Positions 1-8,121 of a stretch of 64,000 nucleotides of DNA are shown here, in pieces. The translations under genes and the position numbers were made by a program. Every line of letters starts with the position of its first letter. Within the stretch, counting starts at the first letter, position 1. This DNA comes from Flavobacteriaceae bacterium EG-1 (GTDB lineage Bacteria > Bacteroidota > Bacteroidia > Flavobacteriales > Flavobacteriaceae), in contig NZ_WJPK01000001.1 of the NCBI RefSeq assembly GCF_009649685.1, positions 686,760-750,759 of the forward strand, in the 5' to 3' direction. The notes beneath the pieces were generated by a model. That model saw nothing but the letters and a program-made list of their open reading frames with translations, was not told the DNA's origin and did not search any database.

Positions 1-2
1 TT

Positions 3-344
3 ATTAACGTTACAGCAATGGAAGGCAAATTCCATCGTTTCTTTAAAGAATCCAGACATCCACATACGAATATGGCTAAAGCAGCTTTAAATATGCTTAC
101 ACATACAGCCTCTGGTGATTTGGCAAAATATGGAATTTATATGAATGCCGTAGATACTGGGTGGGTAACCGATGAAGACCCAGCTGAATTAGCAAAAAAG
201 AAGCAAGAAGTACACGATTTTCAACCACCATTAGATATTGTTGATGGTGCAGCTAGGGTAGTGGACCCCCTATTTGATGGAATCAATACTGGAAAACACT
301 GGTGTGGAAAATTTTTAAAAGACTATTTTCCAATTACTTGGTAA
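3..344 (+). CDS. Short-chain dehydrogenase/reductase, C-terminal part (cut by window edge)
   Basis: The reading frame is open from the left edge, so the N-terminal nucleotide-binding half lies outside the window. The visible part has the layout of the C-terminal half of a classical Rossmann-fold SDR: a helix carrying the catalytic Lys (MAKAALNML), then a strand with VDTGWV, the usual P-G turn region. Four residues before the Lys, where the catalytic Tyr of YxxxK normally sits, there is a Thr (HPHTNMAK). From memory, some bacterial and eukaryotic SDR-like proteins share this variant, so it may be a subfamily trait rather than decay. The substrate cannot be inferred. The ATG at 18 is internal, not the gene start. 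Confidence 0.8.
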   Translation: MNVTAMEGKFHRFFKESRHPHTNMAKAALNMLTHTASGDLAKYGIYMNAVDTGWVTDEDPAELAKKKQEVHDFQPPLDIVDGAARVVDPLFDGINTGKHWCGKFLKDYFPITW

Positions 345-356
345 AATAAATTAGCA

Positions 357-968
357 TTAATTCTGAACAATTTTAGAATGTTCCATAAAATGATTTTCTA
401 ATCGCTTTAATTGTGGGTGCATTTTTTCGGCATAAATAACAAACTGGCATTTTTTAATACTAGCCGTAATTGAAATTATGCTAGCATTTTCACTTTTTAC
501 AGCTAAAAATTCGGCATCATCAATATTACAAATTTTTAATGCTGATATACTTACGCCATTACTTAAAAAGAGTTTATTTAAGGTTTTCGGAGTAGTAATA
601 AGTATATCAATTCCCATATATATTTCCGACTTTTGAATGTCGATATGCAATTGTTCATAACTAGCATATACTCGCAGTGAACTATACTTAGTATATTTTA
701 AGAAGGCATTATATAATTCTAGAACTTTTTCCTTATTCTGGACTATAATAACAGCACGAGGAGCGTTACCAGCAGCTTCACATTTTAATTTTTGTAATGT
801 TGTTAATATGAGCATTGTGGTTTTTCCACTTTCTTTTGGGGAGATACAAAACAAATTAGCTCCACTTTTAATTATTGGAATGCAACTATTTTGAAGCATA
901 GTTGGCGTTTCTATAGCAAGCCTTTCTAAGGTTTCATTTATAAATGGATGCAATTTTTTAAACACCAT
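357..968 (-). CDS. DEAD-box helicase-like protein, single degenerate RecA domain
   Basis: This 203-residue protein resembles only the first RecA-like domain of a DEAD-box RNA helicase. In order it shows a Q-motif-like stretch (TMLQNSCIPIIKSG), a Walker A variant (SPKESGKTT) that keeps GKT, TPKTL where DEAD-box proteins have TPGR, IDDAE in place of DEAD, and a weak motif III (SITAS). The second helicase domain with motifs IV-VI is absent; the stop is followed by the convergent SDR gene only 12 bases away. ATP binding is possible, but unwinding is unlikely without domain 2 and with an altered Walker B. It could be a regulatory relic or an RNA-binding accessory protein. Family assignment is fairly secure; function is unknown. 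Confidence 0.7.
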   Translation of the reverse strand: MVFKKLHPFINETLERLAIETPTMLQNSCIPIIKSGANLFCISPKESGKTTMLILTTLQKLKCEAAGNAPRAVIIVQNKEKVLELYNAFLKYTKYSSLRVYASYEQLHIDIQKSEIYMGIDILITTPKTLNKLFLSNGVSISALKICNIDDAEFLAVKSENASIISITASIKKCQFVIYAEKMHPQLKRLENHFMEHSKIVQN

Positions 969-1048
969 AACTTCTTTATTTTTTAATTACACGTTAACAC
1001 TCAAAGATAAAGTCATATAAACAATCATTGATAAAAGCAATAAATGAA

Positions 1049-1948
1049 CTATGAATACAGAATTAAAAATACTCCTAACATTATTCCTGCCAACGGTATC
1101 AATTTTTTCCGCTTATTTTTTTCTTTAAATAATAGACCACCAACGACAACCGCAATAATTATCTGACTTCGCTTAATGGCTGAAAGCAACATAATTAAAG
1201 CATCTGGATCCTGTAATGCTTTAAAATAAAAATAATCAGCAATTACTAATAATATACCAACTAAGGGCATTGTCCAACGCCATTTAAAAGCTTTTCGTTT
1301 ATCTTTATAAGGAAACCATATTAATGCCAGAATTACTAATAATATAAGCATTGTATAAAAAGAAAACCAGAATTGTAATGTTTGTGGATTTAGGTCTATA
1401 GTCTGAATTAAAAATTTATCATACAAACCACTGGACGCACCCAAAAAAGTAGCTCCAATTATTGCGAATATCCATTTATTTTTGCTGAAATTAATCCCTT
1501 CTTTTTTACCTATTTTAGAATAGAGCATAACTGAAAAAATGATTAGGAAAAATCCAATCCATTGCCAAAAGTTAGGTTTCTCTTCATAAATTGTTATAGC
1601 TCCAATAAATGTAAAAAACGGACCAGCAGAGCGAATAGGTGTTACAATTGTAATTGGCAAATGTTTTAACGCTTGATAAGCTAAAACCCACGAAGCAGCC
1701 ATTATAGATGACTTTATAAAGATATATCCATGAGTTCTTATAGGAATATCAGTTATATACAAGTGAATCTTACTCATAAACTCAGGGTAAAAAACAGATC
1801 CAATATAAAAAGGTAGGAGCAATAAAAATCCAGAAGAAATAGTACCCAAAAGAACAGGAAAAACTTCATTACCTTGTACGGCATGTTTTTTACATAAGTT
1901 ATGTAAACCTAAAAATAAAGCTGCTAAAAGTCCAAGATACATCCACAT
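1049..1948 (-). CDS. EamA/DMT-superfamily transporter
   Basis: A 299-residue polytopic inner-membrane protein with about ten hydrophobic segments arranged as two repeats of five, the layout of the drug/metabolite transporter superfamily (EamA domains). The first repeat starts right at the N-terminus (GLLAALFLGLHNL) and the second begins near residue 160 (IIGATFLGASSG). The sequence TPIRSAGPFFTFIGA in the first repeat fits the signature region after helix 3. Such proteins export metabolites or import small solutes; nothing here tells which. It is a single gene upstream of the DEAD-like gene on the same strand with an 80-base gap. Length matches the family. Confidence 0.85.
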   Translation of the reverse strand: MWMYLGLLAALFLGLHNLCKKHAVQGNEVFPVLLGTISSGFLLLLPFYIGSVFYPEFMSKIHLYITDIPIRTHGYIFIKSSIMAASWVLAYQALKHLPITIVTPIRSAGPFFTFIGAITIYEEKPNFWQWIGFFLIIFSVMLYSKIGKKEGINFSKNKWIFAIIGATFLGASSGLYDKFLIQTIDLNPQTLQFWFSFYTMLILLVILALIWFPYKDKRKAFKWRWTMPLVGILLVIADYFYFKALQDPDALIMLLSAIKRSQIIIAVVVGGLLFKEKNKRKKLIPLAGIMLGVFLILYS

Positions 1949-2056
1949 ATAGCGCGCGAAGATATTGGTTTTTTACGCTACGGTAATAATTTATCTTTAT
2001 TAGAAACAAGACGTTTATAATATACAGTTTTAGCAAGCATCAAGTTATTAGAAATA

Positions 2057-3445
2057 TTACCAACCGTCTAGCACACATTGTAGCGTATAGGGTTCTGTTT
2101 CTGATAAGGGTAGCTCTTCCAGTTCATCACCCAAATAATTACCGCTAGCTAAACCGGTAGTGTTTTTAAATCGATATGACCAACAATATCTTAAATTGGT
2201 ATGTTCTTCAGAATAGGTTACCAGATTATCAATTAATATAGCATTTTCAAAATCTGAAAATGCTAAGAAATAACCTAAAAATTTGTTCCGTCTTACATCC
2301 GCATCAGCACTTTTGTACATATACATGCCACAGTTATTCATAACATTATCATGTACGTATGTTGCTCGGTTATGTCCTTTCTCACCACCACTCGAATACT
2401 GGATGTAGCCTAATCTTCCATTTGCGGAACCACTTAGCATTGTAATAGTATTTCGAGCAATTATATTATGTGTTTTGTGCCAACTTACAATAGGTCCATC
2501 TACATATTCACTACCGCTGCCTTGCTCCAAAATATTATCAAGTATATATACATTTTTACCTGATGTGTTTACAATATCACCACCAGTATTATGGTGAAAA
2601 TAGTTCTCTTGAATTAGAATATCTTCATCTATACGTCCAGTACCTTCTATATCAATTCCAAATTGCGGTGCTGTACCTTTAATATGATGAATTTCATTGT
2701 TTGTTATTTCGATGCGCACCCCACCTACAATAGAAATTCCTTGACGCCTATTGTTATAAATATTATTTTGGGTGAAAGTAACATCGTTCGATTCCAATAC
2801 TAGAGATCCATCACCAGTTAGGTTGTGTATATTCATATTCGTAATTAGCACATTGTTATTGTCCCATACGCAAATTCCATGTCCTTCATCATGTGCAGTC
2901 TTTCCGTCTTCCCGTGGTGTATAAATATGTGAATCTCGTTCTCCTCTTATTTCTCCATCACGAACTATAATATTATCGCCATTTAAACGCAAAACACAAT
3001 AATTCCATTTATCATTTGTGTCTATAGTTAATATAGCACCTTCACTAAAAACAAATTCCGTATTGCCGTAGATATCAATACCTCCATAATAAATATCATT
3101 TACATCTTCTCCAACTAAATATTCTCCGGCTGGTAATATTACCTGATTATATCCTTCTTCATGAGCCCAATCAATAGCAGCTTGTAAATTTGTAGTAGTT
3201 TTAGCTGCATTACTATTGTTTGTTGGAATATCCCAACGTACAATTTCTATCGTATATGCATTTTCTGAGGATATTATAGGGAGTTTGGCACTAAAAAGTC
3301 GGATGGGTAATCCTTCGGTATCTAAATTTTCTGATTCAATAGATCCCTGCGTGCTTATTACATTTTCTTCAAAATCGTTAGTGCTACATGCAAAAATTAA
3401 AAGTAGCATAGAAGCATAAAAGTGATTTTTCATAGGGCTTTTCAA
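2057..3445 (-). CDS. Right-handed parallel beta-helix lipoprotein
   Basis: A predicted exported lipoprotein: a short basic N-terminus and hydrophobic stretch end in LLLIFACSTND, with the lipobox Cys. A second in-frame Met four codons in (3433) is an equally good start. Residues 80-110 have the pectate-lyase-superfamily opening (NLQAAIDWAHEEGYNQVILPAGEYLV), and residues about 140-420 carry repeated strands of the NNVLITNMNIHN and NEIHHIKG type, the coils of a right-handed beta-helix. Proteins of this kind act on or bind polysaccharides, often alginate- or pectin-like uronates in marine flavobacteria. There is no polysaccharide-utilisation locus around it, and catalytic residues cannot be assigned by eye. 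Polysaccharide lyase/epimerase or binding protein is an inference. Confidence 0.75.
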   Translation of the reverse strand: MKSPMKNHFYASMLLLIFACSTNDFEENVISTQGSIESENLDTEGLPIRLFSAKLPIISSENAYTIEIVRWDIPTNNSNAAKTTTNLQAAIDWAHEEGYNQVILPAGEYLVGEDVNDIYYGGIDIYGNTEFVFSEGAILTIDTNDKWNYCVLRLNGDNIIVRDGEIRGERDSHIYTPREDGKTAHDEGHGICVWDNNNVLITNMNIHNLTGDGSLVLESNDVTFTQNNIYNNRRQGISIVGGVRIEITNNEIHHIKGTAPQFGIDIEGTGRIDEDILIQENYFHHNTGGDIVNTSGKNVYILDNILEQGSGSEYVDGPIVSWHKTHNIIARNTITMLSGSANGRLGYIQYSSGGEKGHNRATYVHDNVMNNCGMYMYKSADADVRRNKFLGYFLAFSDFENAILIDNLVTYSEEHTNLRYCWSYRFKNTTGLASGNYLGDELEELPLSETEPYTLQCVLDGW

Positions 3446-3863
3446 TCAATCTAAACATAATCAATAACTAGATTGCGGTTGATAACCAAAACGCCTAGTA
3501 TACTTTTATAGTGTAAAACTTGGTGGCTTTTCGATTAGATGCACTTTATTAGATTTATTAAAATAGAAGGTGAGTTTTATTCAATAAAATTGGAATTATA
3601 GCCTTAATTGTAATTAATCTTATTATTTATCAGATAAAAACATAAACATATAATGGTATTTTTAATATTTGTAATCAATTTAATTAATGAAGTTATTCAA
3701 AAAGTATTTACCGCGTAACATCTGAAGAGGACTACTTGATCTTTGTTAATTTTAGTATATTAGTTTTTTAATGTAAAAACTTTAGACCTATCTATATTAA
3801 ATCACTGATCATGATTATTTATCCACATATATCCAGAAATTTTGAAAGAAAACAATATGTTGA
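3446..3863. other. Intergenic region, 418 bp
   Basis: AT-rich divergent spacer between the beta-helix lipoprotein and the nickel permease. It must hold the promoters of both genes. I see no exact TTG/TANNTTTG pair, no clear hairpin with a T tract and no recognisable riboswitch. No open frame of useful length was found. Confidence 0.5.
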
Positions 3864-4571
3864 ATGATTAGCTTTCCTCTTTTTGCAGGTTTTGCGGCTT
3901 CTATACTACATGTAGTTTCTGGTCCAGACCATTTAGCTGCGGTTACTCCTTTGGCAATTGAAACTAGGCGTAAAGTATGGAAAATAGGATTATTCTGGGG
4001 CTTTGGACATTTAACAGGAATGCTACTAATCGGCCTCTTGTTTTTACTTTTTAGAGAATATATTCCTTTAGAGCAAATTTCTGAGCATAGTGAATTACTG
4101 GTGGGAGTTGTTTTGATTATCGTCGGACTATGGGCATTATATACAATTTTTTATAAAAGTAAAAACCATAAGCATCCACATGTGCATGACGCAAAAGAGC
4201 CTTATATACATGTGCATGAACATGAGCACAAAAAAAGCAAATTAGAACACTCGCATGTGCATGATAATAAAGTTAAACAAAACAAATGGTCTTCTTTTGG
4301 AATAGGAATTCTTCACGGACTTGCTGGAATCGCTCACTTCATACTACTACTCCCAGTTTTAGGGTTTAAAAATCAAATCGATAGCATTCAATATATTATT
4401 GGTTTTGGATTGGGAACAGTTTTAGCCATGACTATTTATACTTATATTTTGGGGCAAATTACTAGTTATTCTAAAAAACAAAACAACAATTCTTTCCTTC
4501 AAATAGTACGTGTTACAGGAGGTGTTTTTGCTATTACTATAGGTATTTATTGGTTATATCTAGGACTTTAA
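3864..4571 (+). CDS. NicO/UreH-type nickel permease with His-rich loop
   Basis: A 235-residue membrane protein with six hydrophobic segments. The first helix carries HVVSGPDHLAAVTP, the His/Asp signature of NicO/UreH/RcnA-type nickel-cobalt carriers, and a second metal motif (GILHGLAGIAHF) lies near residue 148. Between them, about residues 92-136, is a cytoplasmic or periplasmic loop packed with His (HPHVH, HVHEHEH, HSHVHD) that would bind Ni(II). It converges on the last gene of the hydrogenase operon and the two stop codons share bases at 4568-4571. Known family members import or export Ni/Co; placement beside a complete hyp set argues for nickel supply to the hydrogenase. Direction of transport is inferred. 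Confidence 0.88.
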   Translation: MISFPLFAGFAASILHVVSGPDHLAAVTPLAIETRRKVWKIGLFWGFGHLTGMLLIGLLFLLFREYIPLEQISEHSELLVGVVLIIVGLWALYTIFYKSKNHKHPHVHDAKEPYIHVHEHEHKKSKLEHSHVHDNKVKQNKWSSFGIGILHGLAGIAHFILLLPVLGFKNQIDSIQYIIGFGLGTVLAMTIYTYILGQITSYSKKQNNNSFLQIVRVTGGVFAITIGIYWLYLGL

Positions 4572-5662
4572 AATTTTAGTTCCGTAATAACAACTCGGTG
4601 ATTTCCGGTATCGGCAATGATAAGTTTGTTTGCAGCTGTAATGATTGAAAAAGGCCAGTACAAAGAACTTGATGTACCGTTTAAGGTTTCTTTATTTTCA
4701 CTCCCGGTTTTAAAATCACGCTTTCCTATAACAGCTATTGCTTCGGCATTTTGTTCTATTGGAATTTTATCAAACCATAAAATTCTACTATTTCCGGTAT
4801 CGTTGACTAGTAATCCATCTTTATAGAAACATGCATCATAAGTCCAGTTTAGAGATTTTGGAGACGGGAATAGTCCGAACTGGTTTTGACCACAGGCATC
4901 AAAATCATTTTGCCCAATTAATATATCTGCAGGTTTTGAAAAAGCTTCATTAGCATTATTCCAAACAAGGTTTCTATAGAATTGAGTATCTGCAACGACC
5001 ATTTCCATTTTAGCATTCACTTTTACGGAATAAGGCCAAATAGGCTCATTATTTTCATAATCACGGGTAGTAAAATTTGGCTTTCCAATAACCTTATCGG
5101 CAGAAGCATAACTAGAAGTCGGAATCTCATTGTAAAACAGTATCCTGCGATTTCCGGTATCAGCAATCCAAAGATGGGTTCCGTCAGAGAAAACTCCATA
5201 AGGCCAGTTTAAAGTCTTTGCTGTAGGATTATTTCCTATCCCTTTTACATTCGGTTCGTTAGATTCAAAATCAGGTTGACCTAAAACTACATCAGCCGCT
5301 TGCCTATTTGAAGTAGGTATTGAATGCCAAATTAAAACACGATGATTCCAGGCATCACCCACCACTAATTTTTTTCCGTCACTCCATATTCCAGAAGGAT
5401 ATTGTAAAGTTTTTGCACTAACCATACCTCCAGAATTTCTACCCGTTTCAGAAACATCGGATTGCCCTAAAACGATATCGGGTTCTTGATATTCTGAAGT
5501 TGGTAATGTCGTCCAAATAAAAACCCGATTACGACCAGTATCAGAAACAAAAAGGTAATCATTGGCTACAAAAACTCCTCTTGGAGCCAAAAACGGCATT
5601 TTTTCAGAACCTTTGAAAACGTAGGAATTTGTAACGTGTGGACCAAGAGTTTCAAAATTCAT
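4568..5662 (-). CDS. NHL-repeat beta-propeller protein of the hydrogenase operon
   Basis: A 364-residue protein with at least five NHL-type repeats, each marked by DTGNxR or DAWNHR followed by a hydrophobic strand and a spacer such as IPTSxYxxADxVIG(Q/K)P. I place the start at the ATG at 5662 (MNFETLGPH), one base after the hypE stop; a longer frame exists but its first 33 residues would read through the hypE 3' end. From that start there is no signal peptide, so it is predicted cytoplasmic, unlike the other NHL protein in this window. It is the last gene of the operon. From memory, NHL proteins accompany other group 1h/1l hydrogenases; a scaffold or docking role is inference. The role is unknown. 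Confidence 0.8.
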   Translation of the reverse strand: MNFETLGPHVTNSYVFKGSEKMPFLAPRGVFVANDYLFVSDTGRNRVFIWTTLPTSEYQEPDIVLGQSDVSETGRNSGGMVSAKTLQYPSGIWSDGKKLVVGDAWNHRVLIWHSIPTSNRQAADVVLGQPDFESNEPNVKGIGNNPTAKTLNWPYGVFSDGTHLWIADTGNRRILFYNEIPTSSYASADKVIGKPNFTTRDYENNEPIWPYSVKVNAKMEMVVADTQFYRNLVWNNANEAFSKPADILIGQNDFDACGQNQFGLFPSPKSLNWTYDACFYKDGLLVNDTGNSRILWFDKIPIEQNAEAIAVIGKRDFKTGSENKETLNGTSSSLYWPFSIITAANKLIIADTGNHRVVITELKF

Positions 5663-5663
5663 A

Positions 5664-6725
5664 CTAGCAGATTCTAGGTAATTGTTCCCCTGGCAACATG
5701 CTAATAACACGTTTACCACCAATCGCACTTTCCATAATAACTTGCTTCGGATGTTCTTCAACTACAGTCCCAATAATACGCGCATTTTTTCCATTTTCAT
5801 CTTCTTGCAAAGTTGCCAAAACAGCTTCGGCTTCAGAACCAGAAACAAAGGCAATAAAAAGTCCTTCATTTGCAACATACAATGGGTCTAGACCTAATAA
5901 TTCACAGGCACTAGCAACTTGTTCATCTATTGGAAAATCTCTTTGTCTTAAGTCTATTCCGATTTCTGATGATTGTGCTATTTCCTTTAAAACGGTTGCA
6001 ACACCTCCTCTAGTTGGATCTGTGAGAATGTGAATATGTGAACCAAATTTCTCGATCAAATTGATGATAGAGTGGTTAAGATTTGTGGTGTCACTTTGAA
6101 TTTCTGAATCAAACTCTAATCCTTCGCGAACAGACATAATTGCCATGCCATGGGAAGCAACGTTTCCACTAATAATGATTTTATCACCAACAGATATATT
6201 TTTAGTACTAATATTTGCCTTTTCATGAATTGGACCAACGCCTGAAGTATTTACAAATATTTTATCACCTTTTCCTTTTTCAACAACTTTGGTATCACCT
6301 GTAACTACTTGCACTCCTGCTTGTTCACAAGCGAATTTAATGGCTACTAGAATATCCCAAAATTCTTTTACAGGAAGACCTTCTTCGATAATAAAACTTA
6401 GTGATAGATATTTTGGAGTAGCTCCACACATAGCCAAATCATTGACGGTACCGTTGACTGCTAATTCTCCGATATTTCCTCCGGGAAAAAAGATAGGAGA
6501 GACTAAAAAGCTATCCGTAGAAAAAGCAGTTTTACCATTCAACTCTAAAAAAGCACCGTCATGACGTTCATCAAGAATATCATTGCTAAGCAGGTCAAAA
6601 ACTCCACTATCTAAAAGTTTATTAGTGAGAACACCACCACTTCCATGACCCAAAGTGATGACATCAAAGTCAAGTTTGGGCATAGGACATTGCAGCTGCA
6701 TCCGTATTTTATTGGTATCCGACAT
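5664..6725 (-). CDS. hypE: Hydrogenase maturation factor HypE, carbamoyl dehydratase
   Basis: HypE takes the carbamoyl group delivered by HypF onto its C-terminal Cys and dehydrates it with ATP to a thiocyanate, the source of the active-site cyanide ligands. The 353-residue length is normal. The N-terminal half has the PurM/AIR-synthase glycine pattern (TLGHGSGGVLTNKLL near residue 24, then DSFLVSPIFFPGGNIGELAVNGTVND). TDPTRGGVATVLKEIA lies in the C-terminal half. The protein ends in PRIC, the essential terminal tetrapeptide with the acceptor Cys353. It is 12 bases downstream of hypD. Assignment is certain. Confidence 0.98.
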   Translation of the reverse strand: MSDTNKIRMQLQCPMPKLDFDVITLGHGSGGVLTNKLLDSGVFDLLSNDILDERHDGAFLELNGKTAFSTDSFLVSPIFFPGGNIGELAVNGTVNDLAMCGATPKYLSLSFIIEEGLPVKEFWDILVAIKFACEQAGVQVVTGDTKVVEKGKGDKIFVNTSGVGPIHEKANISTKNISVGDKIIISGNVASHGMAIMSVREGLEFDSEIQSDTTNLNHSIINLIEKFGSHIHILTDPTRGGVATVLKEIAQSSEIGIDLRQRDFPIDEQVASACELLGLDPLYVANEGLFIAFVSGSEAEAVLATLQEDENGKNARIIGTVVEEHPKQVIMESAIGGKRVISMLPGEQLPRIC

Positions 6726-6737
6726 TTAAATTTTTGG

Positions 6738-7832
6738 TTAAGCCTCTACGAGTCCTGAGAAGTGATAGTAAGCTGCGCAAGCCCCTTCACTACTAACCAT
6801 AGGAGCTCCTAAAGGATTTGTAGGTTTACATTTTTTTCCAAATTGAGAGCACTCAAAAGGCTTTTTAATTCCCTTCATAATCTGACCTGAAATACAATCA
6901 GGATTCTCCGGAGCTTCTTCAATTGTAACATTATATTTTTTGGTAGCATCAAACTTAGCATACTTTTCACGGACAGCGTATCCGCTTTCAGGAATTTCGC
7001 CAATTCCACGCCATATTTGATTTCTTATTTCAAAAACTTCATTAATAATCTTCTGCGCTTCAGGATTTCCATCTTCACGAACGATTCTGGCATATTGATT
7101 TTCAACTTCTGATTTACTTTGTTCCAATTGACGAATAACCATTAAAATTCCTTGTAAGACATCTAAGGGCTCAAAACCAGTGACTACAATCGGCACTTTA
7201 TATTCTGCTGATAACGGATGATATTCAGAATTGCCCATTATTGTACAAACATGACCAGCTGCCAAGAAACCATCTATTTTACTTTCGTCATCATCAATCA
7301 CTGCTTTAATAGCAGGTGGCACTAATACATGAGATGCCAAAATGGAGTAGTTTTTAACCCCTCTTCGATGTGCATGAACAACCGATAAAGCATTTGCAGG
7401 AGCGGTAGTTTCAAAACCAACAGCAAAAAAAACAACTTCTTTATCAGGATTCTCCTCTGCTATTTTTACAGCTTCTAACGGAGAGTACAAAATTCGTACA
7501 TCAGCTCCTTCAGCTTTTACTTCTAGAAGGTTTTTTTTCGAACCCGGTACACGTAACATATCACCAAAAGAACAAAGAATAACTCCTTTTTCCTCAGCCA
7601 AATAAATGGCCTTGTCTATTAAGTTTAACGGCGTAACACAAACAGGGCAACCAGGACCATGAATCATTGTAACGGTGTCAGGCAACATATCAATTATGCC
7701 ATTTTTAACCAAGCTATGGGTTTGACCTCCACATACTTCCATAATAGACCAAGGTCTTGAAACCGTATTTTTTATTTCTTCTAAATATTTTTTTGCCAAC
7801 TCAGGGTCGCGGTATTCCGACATGTATTTCAT
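6738..7832 (-). CDS. hypD: Hydrogenase maturation factor HypD, Fe(CN)2CO scaffold
   Basis: HypD, with HypC, assembles the Fe(CN)2CO moiety of the hydrogenase active site. At 364 residues it has the expected size. Visible motifs are CGGQTH at residues 34-39, HGPGCPVCVTP with Cys62 and Cys65 (iron and thiol-redox site), GFETTAP in the middle, and the C-terminal Cys set (NPDCISG, FECSQFGKKC, EGACAAYY) that binds a [4Fe-4S] cluster. I use the first ATG (MKYMSEYRDPEL), which matches the usual N-terminus. Ten bases separate it from hypC upstream and twelve from hypE downstream. Confidence 0.98.
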   Translation of the reverse strand: MKYMSEYRDPELAKKYLEEIKNTVSRPWSIMEVCGGQTHSLVKNGIIDMLPDTVTMIHGPGCPVCVTPLNLIDKAIYLAEEKGVILCSFGDMLRVPGSKKNLLEVKAEGADVRILYSPLEAVKIAEENPDKEVVFFAVGFETTAPANALSVVHAHRRGVKNYSILASHVLVPPAIKAVIDDDESKIDGFLAAGHVCTIMGNSEYHPLSAEYKVPIVVTGFEPLDVLQGILMVIRQLEQSKSEVENQYARIVREDGNPEAQKIINEVFEIRNQIWRGIGEIPESGYAVREKYAKFDATKKYNVTIEEAPENPDCISGQIMKGIKKPFECSQFGKKCKPTNPLGAPMVSSEGACAAYYHFSGLVEA

Positions 7833-7842
7833 AATGTCTTAT

Positions 7843-8118
7843 TTAGTTATTTTTTGGTAAATATTCATCAACATCAGTAAGGTCTCCTAATTCACCTATC
7901 TCTTCTAAGTATTTAAATGTTTTTTGTGCTTCTTCTTCGTTGACCTTACTAATCGCAACACCCACGTGAACCAAAACATAATCCCCAATATTTGCATCGG
8001 GCAACATCTCTAAACTTGCCTCCTTGGTAATTCCACCAAAAACAACTTTAGCCATACGAACTCTACCATCGTACTGCATTTCAACACTCTTAATTTTCCC
8101 TGGAATAGCTAAACACAT
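7843..8118 (-). CDS. hypC: HypC/HypG hydrogenase assembly chaperone
   Basis: A 91-residue protein starting MCLAIPGKI. Cys2, exposed after Met removal, binds the iron moiety and contacts the large-subunit precursor. The remainder (VVFGGITKEASLEMLPDANIGDYVLVHVGVAISKVNEEEA) has the conserved GDYVxVHxGxAI core of the family's small OB-like fold. It bridges HypD and the large subunit. Only three bases separate it from hypF, and it is the only HypC-type chaperone here, so it probably serves the single hydrogenase of this island. Confidence 0.98.
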   Translation of the reverse strand: MCLAIPGKIKSVEMQYDGRVRMAKVVFGGITKEASLEMLPDANIGDYVLVHVGVAISKVNEEEAQKTFKYLEEIGELGDLTDVDEYLPKNN

Positions 8119-8121
8119 AAC

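Noticed and set aside
3446-3863. NiCo or cobalamin riboswitch before the nickel permease
   Set aside because: No conserved riboswitch boxes could be recognised in the AT-rich leader.
5663-5761. Longer N-terminus of the NHL protein
   Set aside because: The region is the end of hypE in another frame; the added residues are not a good signal peptide and the ATG at 5662 follows the hypE stop.
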